The notes: generated by a model from the letters alone, not told the origin. Positions 37,541 through 47,437 are shown, numbered from the stretch's first letter. The stretch: 64,000 nt of DNA from Persicobacter diffluens (GCF_036244895.1 NZ_BQKE01000003.1:739429-803428); one strand, 5' to 3'. Made by a program: numbers and translations.

Positions 37541-38914
37541 ATGAAAAATCAATCTTTACTTAGCATTTTAATAAGCGCAATGATGCTTATTACTTCCCTC
37601 ACCATGGCACAGGAAAAAGACAAATTCGTTTCAGAATCTGAATATTTAAAAGATTTTCAATTAGCAGATGATATCTTAATTCCCTATCGCGTTGGGGATC
37701 TATTTGGATATTGCGATAAAGATAAAAACATCATCATTAGTCCTCAGTGGACGGATGCATTCCCTTTTAAGCAAGGAGTTGCAGCAGTAGCAAAGACTTT
37801 CGATGATGGGCAGTTTTATGCCCTCATAAATCGAAAAGGCGAATTACTGACGGACTATGACTATAAGGAAATCATGCCCTTTGATGAAAACGGACTGGGA
37901 AGGGTTTTCGGCAGATCTTTACAATGGGGAGCGTTAAATACCAAAGGAGAAGAGCAAATCCCAATCGGGTTCAGAACGCTTTATTATAAAAGCACCGGCG
38001 TTTACATCGCGGAGTATGAAGGTAAGTATGGCATCATTGATGAAAATGCCAAAACCCTCCTTCCTTTTGAATTTGATAAATTGTCTCTTTGCTATGATGG
38101 AGATTCTTATAGGGCGGTGAAAAATGGGAAAGTGGGGTATTTGGATAAAGATTTTAGCCCTATTACTGACTTTATTTATACGAGTATTGGACTAGACCCT
38201 GGTTTCAGGTCTGGTATGGCTGTCGTCAATCTGGATGGAAAAAATCTGGTGATTAATAACAAAGGAGAAACAATTTTTGATGGAAGTGAATACAAGGATT
38301 TAACTGTTGCAGGCGATGATTTAATCGTAGTATCTTTAGATATTTCAAAATCAGTAGACTGGATGGAATTTTATGAAAGCTCAGCTGGTTTATTTAAAAT
38401 ATCTACCAATGAAATGATTATTGACCCCAAAAAAATGAAATATGCAGGAATTGGTTCTCTTTATACCAAACCAGAATTATTTGATGTTTTTGGACTTAAA
38501 AGGGGATCAAAGCATGGTATAATAGATAGAAAAGGCAATATTCTATTGGATTCAGAATTTGATAGAATCTACATTACACAAAAAAATAATGGTGTGTTAC
38601 AACTAATAAAAAAAATAGACCGATCAGTCGATGAATGTGAATTATATTTCATTGAAAATAATCAAAAGTCGACATTCATTCCAGGTAAATTATTTAGTTT
38701 TTCTTCAAAAAATAACATCCCTTTTCTAGTTATAAATCATAATAGCAATAACCTTCACGGAATCATTGACTTATTTGGAAAAACTGTCATAGAAAATAAA
38801 TACCACAAATTACCCGTTGATACACAATTTTTTATTGAGGACGGTTTACTACAGGTATATAAAAATGATAAGCACTATTATGTTAGCTTCAACGGAAATG
38901 AATTTGTTCAATAA
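37541..38914 (+). CDS. Secreted WG-repeat protein
   Basis: Signal peptide MKNQSLLSILISAMMLITSL with cleavage after TMAQ. The remaining 430 residues are WG-type repeats of about 35-60 residues: DLFGYCDKDKNIIISPQWTD, then YALINRKGELLTDYDYKEI, YGIIDENAKTLLPFEFDKLS, KVGYLDKDFSPITDFIYTSI, HGIIDRKGNILLDSEFDRIY and LHGIIDLFGKTVIENKYHKL. Such repeats fold as beta-rich solenoids and are common in Bacteroidota; their function is unknown. It converges with the SH3/LysM gene across a shared bidirectional terminator. Confidence 0.88.
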   Translation: MKNQSLLSILISAMMLITSLTMAQEKDKFVSESEYLKDFQLADDILIPYRVGDLFGYCDKDKNIIISPQWTDAFPFKQGVAAVAKTFDDGQFYALINRKGELLTDYDYKEIMPFDENGLGRVFGRSLQWGALNTKGEEQIPIGFRTLYYKSTGVYIAEYEGKYGIIDENAKTLLPFEFDKLSLCYDGDSYRAVKNGKVGYLDKDFSPITDFIYTSIGLDPGFRSGMAVVNLDGKNLVINNKGETIFDGSEYKDLTVAGDDLIVVSLDISKSVDWMEFYESSAGLFKISTNEMIIDPKKMKYAGIGSLYTKPELFDVFGLKRGSKHGIIDRKGNILLDSEFDRIYITQKNNGVLQLIKKIDRSVDECELYFIENNQKSTFIPGKLFSFSSKNNIPFLVINHNSNNLHGIIDLFGKTVIENKYHKLPVDTQFFIEDGLLQVYKNDKHYYVSFNGNEFVQ

Positions 38915-38950
38915 AAAAAGGCTGTCCATATAATGAGACAGCCTTTTTTT
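38913..38950. terminator. Bidirectional terminator
   Basis: Seven As, GGCTGTC, loop, GACAGCC, seven Ts. The symmetric A and T runs let it terminate both the WG gene (plus) and the SH3/LysM gene (minus). Confidence 0.92.
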
Positions 38951-38987
38951 CCCTACTTGCATAAAAATGCTGACTATTAAAACACCC

Positions 38988-41555
38988 TTAATTAAACATC
39001 TCTCCCTCAAATAATTCGCACATCCTATCAGGAATATCAGATGTCGAAAAATTACGTGCTAATATTAGTCCGAGAAGAGATTCAAATTTGGATATAAAGG
39101 CATCCCTTACATCCACTTGATACATTAGACCACCATGAACATCACCAAATAATTTCACTTTGGCCCCAAAAGACAAATTGGCGCCAGCAGCAACACCCGC
39201 TCCTAATTTTGCATGGACAATCATGGATGGCAAAACGTTGCCGTAATTAAATAAATCTAACTCATTATTTTCCGGTTTAAGGAAAAACTTATTTAATTCT
39301 GAGGATTCTCCTTTATCCATCCATTGAATAAACTCCAAAAGAGCCGTTTCTGCGTTTTCACCGACAAATGGTAAAAACTTAACTTGAACAAATCGCTTTA
39401 AATCATTAATCACCGACTCCTCCAACTGACCAAAATCCAACTCAAACTCCAAATAAGCATCAAAATTATAAAAGTTTTCTTTATAGTCATTTTTCGTCAA
39501 TGCCTGCTTCTCCTCCTGCTTTGCACGCGCAACATTGGCCTTAAAGCTTCCTGGCATCCAATTCAACAAATGAATACGCTTTTTATATTTGAGGTGACGG
39601 ATCAAATCAAAGATTCGCTCAAAGTTCAGGCTACCAATATCCTTGATGGCATCTACCGGAGATTTCCCGCCTAATAATTCTGTCTCAGAGGCCGCTCCTT
39701 CATACAGGTCAAAATCACCGGTGACGGTATACAAAACCGTCTCATAGTCCTCTTTGCTGGAATCAAAAATAAACTTCATTCCAAAGCCTCTTTGAAAAAT
39801 AGGACCCCATCTTCCCAAAATGGACAGATCTGCCTTTGCCATCGCCGCCACCCCTATTTCACAATTGACCGTCATGACTTCCTTCTCGGGAACCATTTGC
39901 CCCTCCTCCTCTTTCAATTTCCGTTCCCATTCCACTCCGGCAGAGAGATCTCCACTCAGGAGTACATCTACACCAATATTGGCACTTTTCTTTAAGATAT
40001 CTTTGAAGGTCTGCTTACGGGTCTTTCCCTTTGAGGGCAAAATCATATCCACCCATCGACCTCCAAAATTGTCTGCCATTCGTTCATCGGCATGAGAACC
40101 CTTGGACACAAAAGCATCTGCCCCCTTCTCATTGGAAGCTTGCTTCAAACCCACACTTACATTCGCATTTCCCTGGGCATGGATACCCATCGCGAGCTTT
40201 TGTTTGGTCACATAATGCATGGGATTCAACTGAGATCCCGCAAAAGCATCTAAAAACAGGGTCGCCGCCTGTCCTACCATACTATTGTTCATTCCGGAAA
40301 TCGCAAAAAGAGCGCTCAAAATACCCTCGTTATGAATTGGAAATTCAAACTCCGCCATCCCCAATCCATACCTTTTTACTTCTGCATTGGCCCCGGCTTG
40401 TGCGCCAAATGTTGTACCTCCTTTTTTGCCGGTAGAATTACCGATATGAAAACCCGCACTAATTCCCGTATCCAAACCAACGGCTATCTTGTCATATTTA
40501 CGAAGGGCAATCGTATCCTTATTCTTTCGATAGAAAAAAGTTTCCATTTTTACATCTGCCCCTATGGGAATAGCAAAGGTCGCACCCACTTCTGCGCCAT
40601 AATAAACGCCAAAACCCTCCGGCCACCATTCATCAACTTTTTCCCCAACAACACTACTGAAAGCATCAATTTGATTTTTTAACTCCTTACGGTAGGAACC
40701 TGAATTAACTTTATCCTTTAGGCTGTCAGCATAAATTTTGGTAGGAATCCAAATTAAATATCCTTCATTCAAATGAAAGCGATCGTAATTAATAGTCAGG
40801 GATTCTAATAAGTCAAATTGATCCCTCACCACTATCCCCCGGTTTTCAAGATTGGTAGGATTATTCACATACAAAAGGACATTGGCATAGAATCGTCTGT
40901 CCTCCTGATCATCCCCTGTCATGAAATACCGGTTCACCAATTGCTCCACACTTTCGCCCGCTTTAATTTTGTATAGCTTCGCGCCTGTCCCCGGCATCGG
41001 TGTGTTGGTCGCCAAATGTGTGACATTCACATACCCCTCCTGTTGGTCATGAATGACTTTCGCCCAATCATTAGGCATAACATCAACCACAAACACCTCA
41101 TCCCCAAATTCCAGTGTTTTGATTTTCCCTTCTCCTTCTGATTGATAAAAACCGGTACCCGCACTCACTTTGACAGCCGACCGGTTATTGATGATCCGAT
41201 AGGTTTTTACCTCTACCTCATTTAATAGCTGTGACACTAAATCTGCCTCCACATAGCCCCTTTGGAGTTCCCCTCCATAATTAAATTGCACCCAGGCCCA
41301 ATCCTCGGTAATCCCTAATAGACTTACTTCGAATTCATTTTTCCCCATTTGATTCAGGTCGAAAATGACCGATCCCCCGGGCTGCCTTCTAAGTACATTT
41401 CTGGAGGGATTTTCTAACGACAAGAATATAAATTGCTTATACTCGGAAACATCATGCTCTGAGGAAACACGCTCGTAAGCCGCTTGATAAGCTGTTTGTT
41501 GATCCTCCTCAGAATGATAATCTAAATCTGGCCGGTCAAGAAATATATGAGACAT
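38988..41555 (-). CDS. Large SH3/LysM-like protein paired with AAA+ ATPase
   Basis: 855 residues, no signal peptide. The N-terminal 190 residues hold two SH3-like segments (SLLGITEDWAWVQFNYGG then RGYVEADL; NRSAVKVSAGTGFYQSEGEG then VIHDQQEGYVNVTHLA). Residues 195-290 look LysM-like (LYKIKAGESVEQLVNRYFMT, then GYLIWIPTKIY). The rest contains Gly/Ala-rich beta segments (YYGAEVGATFAIPIGADVKM, FGAQAGANAEVKRYGLGMAE, KLGAGVAAGANLSFGAKVKL) like those of membrane-associated or pore-type proteins, separated by helical linkers. It starts 26 bases after the AAA+ gene, so the two are one operon. SH3/LysM modules without export signals beside an eCIS-type ATPase suggest a contractile-injection cargo or accessory protein; this is inference. 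Confidence 0.75.
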   Translation of the reverse strand: MSHIFLDRPDLDYHSEEDQQTAYQAAYERVSSEHDVSEYKQFIFLSLENPSRNVLRRQPGGSVIFDLNQMGKNEFEVSLLGITEDWAWVQFNYGGELQRGYVEADLVSQLLNEVEVKTYRIINNRSAVKVSAGTGFYQSEGEGKIKTLEFGDEVFVVDVMPNDWAKVIHDQQEGYVNVTHLATNTPMPGTGAKLYKIKAGESVEQLVNRYFMTGDDQEDRRFYANVLLYVNNPTNLENRGIVVRDQFDLLESLTINYDRFHLNEGYLIWIPTKIYADSLKDKVNSGSYRKELKNQIDAFSSVVGEKVDEWWPEGFGVYYGAEVGATFAIPIGADVKMETFFYRKNKDTIALRKYDKIAVGLDTGISAGFHIGNSTGKKGGTTFGAQAGANAEVKRYGLGMAEFEFPIHNEGILSALFAISGMNNSMVGQAATLFLDAFAGSQLNPMHYVTKQKLAMGIHAQGNANVSVGLKQASNEKGADAFVSKGSHADERMADNFGGRWVDMILPSKGKTRKQTFKDILKKSANIGVDVLLSGDLSAGVEWERKLKEEEGQMVPEKEVMTVNCEIGVAAMAKADLSILGRWGPIFQRGFGMKFIFDSSKEDYETVLYTVTGDFDLYEGAASETELLGGKSPVDAIKDIGSLNFERIFDLIRHLKYKKRIHLLNWMPGSFKANVARAKQEEKQALTKNDYKENFYNFDAYLEFELDFGQLEESVINDLKRFVQVKFLPFVGENAETALLEFIQWMDKGESSELNKFFLKPENNELDLFNYGNVLPSMIVHAKLGAGVAAGANLSFGAKVKLFGDVHGGLMYQVDVRDAFISKFESLLGLILARNFSTSDIPDRMCELFEGEMFN

Positions 41556-41581
41556 ACCTATGGGGTTATAAAAACAATGAT

Positions 41582-42886
41582 TTACTTTTTCATTAATTCG
41601 TCGGAGACTCTTTTTATATCTCCAAGTCCGACCGAAAAATTATTCTTTCGAATCGCCTGCAAGGCGAGGGTTTGAATAATTTGGACAATCATGGCCGCGG
41701 TAAAAGGTTTGGTCGTGACCAGCATTTTGAAGTTAAGAGAAGCATCCGCTTTGAGCTGTTCAGGCCAAAGCATCTTCCACAATGCCAGTCCCTGTGCTGG
41801 TTTTGGAACTCCAAAATAAATACTGGATTGAAATCTCCTCGCAAAAGCCTCATCCAAATTGGCTTTCAAATTGGTGGCTAAAATAATGATGCCATTATAA
41901 TTTTCGATAGCTTGTAAAAGATAGGCGATCAACTGATTATGATGCTGATCATTGCTGTTTTGAGCATCTTTAGCACGACTACCAAATAGCGCATCTCCTT
42001 CATCAAAAAAAAGAATATATCCTTTATCTTCAGATTTATTCAACAGCCGGGCAATATTTTCTTCGGTCTCCCCAATATATTTTGATATCACAGCAGAAAG
42101 ATCTACCCGATAGACATCTCGCCCCAGTGCTTTGCCCAGGAGGGTCGCTGTTAAAGATTTTCCGGTACCGGAAGGACCATAAAAAATAGCACGATATCCC
42201 GCTTTTATATGTTTACCCAAGCCCCATTCCTCCGCTAGCGTTTCATGAAGATTGATCGCATCCCGCATTTCACTGATTTTCTCGGCAGTGGTGTCATTTA
42301 AAATCAAATCCTCCCACTCCATTTTGGTCTGCAATAAATGCGCTGGAAATTCCGGCGAATATTTTGGCTTTCGGATGGCATTGAACAGGAAACAGTCCAC
42401 ATAATCCGCATTTAACCGCAACTCACCATCAAATTGAGAACCCGTAGATTTAGATTTTACGATATCTAAAACCCCTTTTCGAAAAAAGAAATGTTCCGCT
42501 TCAAAATAACGACAAACCCTTAGCCGCCTGGATAAATCCGTCCCCGCAATCAATTGCAAGGCAGTTTCTGCGGTAGGTAATACCTGAGCCTTGGAGGCCG
42601 ATTGAATCAATCGAAATTGGGCTAATTTCCCCTGATCGTCTAATAACTGATCCATAATATCCGGGCGGACATGAGGGGCTAAAGCCAAAATCATCACCAG
42701 TCGCTCCTCTGCAGACAAATGATGTTCCCTAATAAAATCAACATACAAACCCTCTCCCTCACAGGGCGTGGCTTCGAAGCCCAAATGGGGAAGTCCCGAT
42801 TTTAAAGCCAACTTTCGTTGTGCAATACACCGTTCTAACCACGCTAATTCGCTGGTTATAAAATCCGTTGTTGTTGTCGTTACCAT
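41582..42886 (-). CDS. AAA+ ATPase of the eCIS-associated type
   Basis: Residues about 225-400 are a AAA+ module: Walker A IFYGPSGTGKSLTATLLGKA, Walker B YILFFDEGDALFG, sensor 1 IIILATNL and arginine finger FARRFQSSIYFG, with the conserved AVISKYIGETEENI pore-side helix. The N-terminal 220 residues are a helical domain (LAWLERCIAQRKLALKSG, SAEERLVMILALAPHVRPDI) typical of the ATPase found in extracellular contractile injection loci (Afp15-like), where it helps sheath or tail assembly. No sheath, tube, baseplate or spike gene is present in the window. The gene is first in an operon with the SH3/LysM protein. A REP array lies immediately upstream. Confidence 0.87.
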   Translation of the reverse strand: MVTTTTTDFITSELAWLERCIAQRKLALKSGLPHLGFEATPCEGEGLYVDFIREHHLSAEERLVMILALAPHVRPDIMDQLLDDQGKLAQFRLIQSASKAQVLPTAETALQLIAGTDLSRRLRVCRYFEAEHFFFRKGVLDIVKSKSTGSQFDGELRLNADYVDCFLFNAIRKPKYSPEFPAHLLQTKMEWEDLILNDTTAEKISEMRDAINLHETLAEEWGLGKHIKAGYRAIFYGPSGTGKSLTATLLGKALGRDVYRVDLSAVISKYIGETEENIARLLNKSEDKGYILFFDEGDALFGSRAKDAQNSNDQHHNQLIAYLLQAIENYNGIIILATNLKANLDEAFARRFQSSIYFGVPKPAQGLALWKMLWPEQLKADASLNFKMLVTTKPFTAAMIVQIIQTLALQAIRKNNFSVGLGDIKRVSDELMKK

Positions 42887-42916
42887 CTATCTACATTCAA
42901 AATTGTATGCCATTTT

Positions 42917-42943
42917 TTGCCTATGATTAAAATCATGGACAAA
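42917..42943. repeat. Inverted-repeat hairpin upstream of AAA+ gene, copy 1
   Basis: TTGCCTATGATT and AATCATGGACAA form a near-palindrome 30 bases upstream of the ATPase start. A better copy lies at 43136-43164, so it could be an operator or a repeat-family edge. Confidence 0.5.
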
Positions 42944-42987
42944 GAAAATTTTCCTAATGTCCTGTTCCTTTTTCTCTCTCTTCTCCG

Positions 42988-44765
42988 TTCGTTGTGTTAC
43001 AGCGAGCCGTGCGAGCATCACTACGACCAACCACAACACTTTATAATTCCACGGACTAGGTCGTAGTCACCGCTGGAATTATTAAACTAAACCGTCAAAC
43101 GCCGTGGGCGAAGACTACGACCTAGATTAACCTTTTTGCCCACGATTAAAATCATGGGCAAAGAAATCCTCTTCCCTGATCGTAGTGTTACAGCGAGCCG
43201 TGCGAGCATCACTGCGACCAACCACTACACTTTTTAATTCCACGGACTAGGTCGTTTCGCCGCTGGAATTTCCAAACTAAACCGTCAAATGCCGTGGGCG
43301 AAGACTACGACCAGTATTTTGTCTTATGCCTGGTCGTAGTGTTACAGTGAGCCGTGCGAGCATCACTACGACCAACCACTAAATTTTTTCATTCCATGGA
43401 CTCGGTCGTAGTCGCCGCGAGACTTTCCCACTAAACCGTTGAGTTCCGCAAGCGAAGACTACGACCAGTGTTTTGTCATATGCCTGGTCGTAGTGTTTCA
43501 GCGAGCCGTGCGAGCATCACTACGACCAACCACTGAATTTTTTCATTCCATGGACTCGGTCGTAGTCGCCGCGAGACTTTCCCACTAAACCGTTGAGTTC
43601 CGCAAGCGAAGACTACGACCAGTGTTTTGTCATATGCCTGGTCGTAGTGTTACAGCGAGCCGTGCGAGCATCACTACGACCAACCACAACACTTTATAAT
43701 TCCACGGACTAGGTCGTAGTCACCGCTGGAATTATTAAACTAAACCGCCAATCGCCGTGGGCGAAGACTACGACCAGTGTTTTGTCTTATGCCTGGTCGT
43801 AGTGTTACAGCGAGCCGTGCGAGCATCACTACGACCAACCACAACACTTTATAATTCCATGGACTCGGTCGTTTCGCCGCTGGAATTTCCAAACTAAACC
43901 GTCAAACACCGTGGGCGAAGACTACGACCAGTATTTTGTCTTATGCCTGGTCGTAGTGTTACAGCGAGCCGTGCGAGCATCACTACGACCAACCACTGAA
44001 TTTTTTCATTCCATGGACTCGGTCGTAGTCGCCGCGAGACTTTCCCACTAAACCGTTGAGTTCCGCAAGCGAAGACTACGACCAGTATTTTGTCTTATGC
44101 CTGGTCGTAGTGTTACAGCGAGCCGTGCGAGCATCACTACGACCAACCACTACACTATATAATTCCATGGACTCGGTCGTAGTCGCCGCTGGACTGCCCT
44201 ACTAAACAGCTGAGTTCCGCAAGCGAAGACTACGACCAGTGTTTAGCCATGCGAGCATCACTACGACCAACCACAACACTTTATAATTCCATGGCCTCGG
44301 TCGTAGTCACCGCTGGCCTGCCCTACTAAACAGCTGAGTTCCGCAAGCGAAGACTACGACCAGTGTTTAGATCACTACGACCAACCACTACACTATATAA
44401 TTCCATGGACTCGGTCGTAGTCGCCGCTGGACTGCCCTACTAAACAGCTGAGTTCCGCAAGCGAAGACTACGACCAGTGTTTAGATCACTACGACCAACC
44501 ACAACACTTTATAATCCCATGGACTTAGGTCGTTTCGCCGCTGGAATTTCCAAACTAAACCGTCAAACGCCGTGGGCGAAGACTACGACCAGTGTTTAGA
44601 TCACTACGACCAACCACAACACTTTATAATCCAATGGACTCGGTCGTTTCACCGCTGGAATTTCCAAACTAAACCGTCAAACACCGTGGGCGAAGACTAC
44701 GACCAGTGGTAACTTTCATACTAAACCGCCAAACGCCAAATACCAAAACTACGACCACCGTTTAG
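42988..44765 (-). repeat. REP array 1 (two-hairpin repeats, about 12 units)
   Basis: Tandem units each contain hairpin P1 (GGTCGTAGTG, 22-base loop TTACAGCGAGCCGTGCGAGC-AT, CACTACGACC) and hairpin P2 (GGTCGTAGTC, a variable loop of about 50 bases, GACTACGACC). I count about 12 P2 stems and 8-9 full P1 elements. Full units repeat every 154-155 bases. The last units toward 44600 keep only the right arm of P1 and repeat every 114-115 bases. Loop variants (CACCGCTGGAATT or CGCCGCGAGACTT) alternate between units. It fills the gap between the lipoprotein at 44793 and the AAA+ gene. No RAYT gene lies next to it. Confidence 0.93.
43136..43164. repeat. Inverted-repeat hairpin, copy 2, inside REP array 1
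   Basis: TTTGCCCACGATT and AATCATGGGCAAAG form an extended palindrome. The same block as 42917-42943, about 220 bases away, suggests a duplication of the ATPase upstream region along with a REP unit. Confidence 0.6.
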
Positions 44766-44792
44766 ACCGTTGCTTTGGAAATATACAAAAAG

Positions 44793-45953
44793 CTACTTCA
44801 ACACGCCCTCCTGATCCAGGGCATACACAGCCATTTTAGTATTGGCATTTTCATTTTTATTATCAAAGTTGATGGTCGCCAAAAAGCCGGGGCCACTGGA
44901 ACGGTAAAATAATTTATTGGCTTTATCCTGCCAATCCGATCCATATTGTTGTTCCCAAATAAGCTCAAAAGAAGCATCAAACTTCTGAATCACGCAATCC
45001 GTATCGCGGGCGTCTACCACCGCACTGCTCAGGACAAAATAAAATCCCTGCGGATCCAATAATAAATCTGCGGCTGTGGAAGGATAATCTTGGGGCAATT
45101 CCGTTTTATGAGAATATTTTCCCTCCTCACTAAAATTCAAAATCACCTTTTGCGCCTCATTTCCTACGCCCTGCGTTGCCAGTACACGAATAAGGGCGCC
45201 TTCCCAGGAAATCGCCACAGCATTTAAGACCGGTTGATCACGCAGGGTTTGGCTCCATGCCACCAGACCATCCGTATTCAATTGCACAATACGAACGGTC
45301 AGCCTTCCCTCGGAGATCACATTTCCCAACACCTGATAACCATCGGCCACCTCTCGCATGCCAATAATTTGATCAAAAGGCTGCAATTGACTATACATAT
45401 GTGTCCATTGCACCTCCTCTGCGCTATTCAACAACATATACAAGGAGCCCTCATGCGTCTCATTGGCATTACGAAAATTGCCTGCAATGAAGGTACCCCC
45501 ATTGGCCGTTTGAATAACATTTTGTCCCCAGCTATCCGCGGTGGAAACCACCGGAAAGCCTGCCGCTTCCATCGCGCCGGAACTACTGTTCATTTGCCAT
45601 AATGCCAGATGACTTTGACCACTATCATCCACCACTTTACCGGTGGCCAACATCTTTCCATCCACCAGGGTCCAGTTGGCCATCTCTTGCTGACTACTAT
45701 CTCCCCAGATATAATCCCAGGTAGCGACCCCATACTGATCCAGCTTACTCCAGAAAATTTTATCCCCATCGGAGAGATTACCGGCCAAATAGATCTCCGA
45801 GGCCGCATTGGTCTGCAGGGCAACAGCTTCATCATGACCGTTATTGCCCAGTATCCGCATAAAGAAGGCTGATTCGGGAAGTTCCAACTGTTCCCCGCAG
45901 GCCATTAAAGCTAACAGAAGCGAGAAGGAAAGGGTATTAAATATTTTATTCAT
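44793..45953 (-). CDS. Lipoprotein with propeller-like repeats
   Basis: ATG 45953 gives MNKIFNTLSFSLLLALMACG, a lipobox ending MAC; the longer frame from 45977 adds an unlikely leader. The body of about 365 residues has repeated beta-blade segments (SEIYLAGNLSDGDKIFWSKL, GTFIAGNFRNANETHEGSLY, DQIIGMREVADGYQVLGNVI, WEQQYGSDWQDKANKLFYRS), like outer-membrane lipoproteins with SBBP or propeller repeats. No enzyme motif seen. It ends at the border of REP array 1, which may cap or stabilise its transcript. Confidence 0.75.
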   Translation of the reverse strand: MNKIFNTLSFSLLLALMACGEQLELPESAFFMRILGNNGHDEAVALQTNAASEIYLAGNLSDGDKIFWSKLDQYGVATWDYIWGDSSQQEMANWTLVDGKMLATGKVVDDSGQSHLALWQMNSSSGAMEAAGFPVVSTADSWGQNVIQTANGGTFIAGNFRNANETHEGSLYMLLNSAEEVQWTHMYSQLQPFDQIIGMREVADGYQVLGNVISEGRLTVRIVQLNTDGLVAWSQTLRDQPVLNAVAISWEGALIRVLATQGVGNEAQKVILNFSEEGKYSHKTELPQDYPSTAADLLLDPQGFYFVLSSAVVDARDTDCVIQKFDASFELIWEQQYGSDWQDKANKLFYRSSGPGFLATINFDNKNENANTKMAVYALDQEGVLK

Positions 45954-46172
45954 TTCCTGCAAATATTTTTCGTGCAATAGACTTCAATTATTTTTTGCCT
46001 GAATAACACGAATTAAACAAATGAAATTAATTACTATTTATTCAAAATACTGTGACTATCGTGGACGCTGGAAAAAAATAAATCCAGGCTATTTTTTTGA
46101 TCAAGCCCTATTCGCTCCAATTAGCAAACGCTCCATCAGCAAAATAATACTGTAAAAATGACTGATCACTTA

Positions 46173-46332
46173 GAGCGTGTTTAAAGACAATATTCGCAGC
46201 GAAAATTTGATTATTGCAGCAGAGAAACGTAATTATTTGGATAAAATAGCAGCGCTAATGTTGAGAAATTATCCAAAATCACTCCCTTTAATTCGAATTT
46301 ACCGCCGGAGAATACGCTTTTAAAAACGCGCT
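46173..46332 (+). repeat. MITE-like dispersed repeat A, copy 9
   Basis: Starts GAGCGTGTTTAAAGAC and ends CTTTTAAAAACGCGCT, with CTTA to the left and AAAA to the right. It is well preserved and fills most of the gap 45954-46369. Confidence 0.87.
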
Positions 46333-46369
46333 AAAACAACAAATGGCCAAAGAAGGCGATCGAAGAAAA

Positions 46370-47437
46370 CTATCGTACCAACTTCGGCTTATAGACCGGA
46401 AGATAATAAGCAAATTTCAACCAAATATTATGTCGCCGATAATCCGAATCTAAATAACCATATTCGTAAATGAGTTTGGTATTATCATATCGGCCATCCG
46501 GATTATTTTCTAACAGCATTCCATAGGAAAAGCCCAGTTCTGCCGAGAGCCAACCATTTCCTAAAATATTCTTCTTTCTAAAACCAACACTGGCATCCAA
46601 AGAGGCATTGTGCATATTGCGCATACTGCCAATATCAATGCCCGCCTGTTCAATTTTTGAATTAATATTCCCTAACTGATCATCCCGGGAAGCATTCGCA
46701 GAATTAATAAAATTGAACATATAACTTCCCCCCGCTCTTAGAAAGACTTGCTGTTCGCGTGGCCCAAAAACGTACTGCAGGTGTAACGGCAGTAAAATAC
46801 TGCTTTGGCTCTGGCTAAAATCAAGGGTAGAATACCCCTGATAATCTCCGCTGATATTAAATCTATCCTTCTGTTGATATAAAAACTGACTATATTGATA
46901 GCCCAAGCCGGAATGCAGCGCCCATTTTTCATTCAGATAATATTCAAAAGCCACTTGTACATTCAAGCCATAAAGCTGGGAAAACTCTCCTCTTTCCTGC
47001 TCCGAATCTGAGGATAAGCTATGAAACTGATCCCGCTGGATAAAACCGGACAAAAAGCCGGCCTCCACTCCCCAGACCAAAACCGGTCGGGTTCGAAAAC
47101 GATTATAGATATGAATAAATTCCGGTGGATCAATAGCCGCGTTAATTTTATATTCCGGATTTAATGTTAAAAAACGCAACATATATTCCTCTGCCTTTTC
47201 CTGTTCATTATTATATAAACTGGAAAGACATAATAATTTATTCGCCTCAATTTCCTGGGCACCGGTAAAGCCCCCATTTTTCAGGCAGGGCGCCAACATC
47301 GGGGCGACCTTCTCCAATCGACCGGCATTAAACTCATTCCGGGCATCTAACAAGCGGTTGGCGCAATCCTTAGATTGCCCAAAAGCACTCCAACTGCTCC
47401 ATAGCAATATGGGAACCAATAGCAGTCTTTTAATCAT
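46370..47437 (-). CDS. Outer-membrane beta-barrel protein
   Basis: Signal peptide MIKRLLLVPILLWSSWSAFG. Residues 22-110 are helical and TPR-like (CANRLLDARNEFNAGRLEKV, NEQEKAEEYMLRFLTLNPEY, then PEFIHIYNRFRTRP). From about 115 an alternating pattern of barrel strands follows (LVWGVEAGFLSGFIQ, YYLNEKWALHSGLGYQYSQF, VFLRAGGSYMFNF, GWLSAELGFSYGMLLE), ending in strand HNIWLKFAYYLPVY. The TPR-plus-barrel layout is seen in several Bacteroidota outer-membrane proteins. It lies downstream of the giant T9SS gene but beyond a terminator, so it is probably transcribed separately. Confidence 0.8.
   Translation of the reverse strand: MIKRLLLVPILLWSSWSAFGQSKDCANRLLDARNEFNAGRLEKVAPMLAPCLKNGGFTGAQEIEANKLLCLSSLYNNEQEKAEEYMLRFLTLNPEYKINAAIDPPEFIHIYNRFRTRPVLVWGVEAGFLSGFIQRDQFHSLSSDSEQERGEFSQLYGLNVQVAFEYYLNEKWALHSGLGYQYSQFLYQQKDRFNISGDYQGYSTLDFSQSQSSILLPLHLQYVFGPREQQVFLRAGGSYMFNFINSANASRDDQLGNINSKIEQAGIDIGSMRNMHNASLDASVGFRKKNILGNGWLSAELGFSYGMLLENNPDGRYDNTKLIYEYGYLDSDYRRHNIWLKFAYYLPVYKPKLVR

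Noticed and set aside
41582..42886. Proteasome or FtsH-type AAA protease
   Set aside because: No membrane helices, no zinc-protease motif and no proteasome partner; the N-terminal domain fits the eCIS-type ATPase better.
42988..44765. CRISPR array
   Set aside because: Units are 115-155 bases, dominated by two hairpins, with no short uniform repeats alternating with unique spacers and no cas genes.
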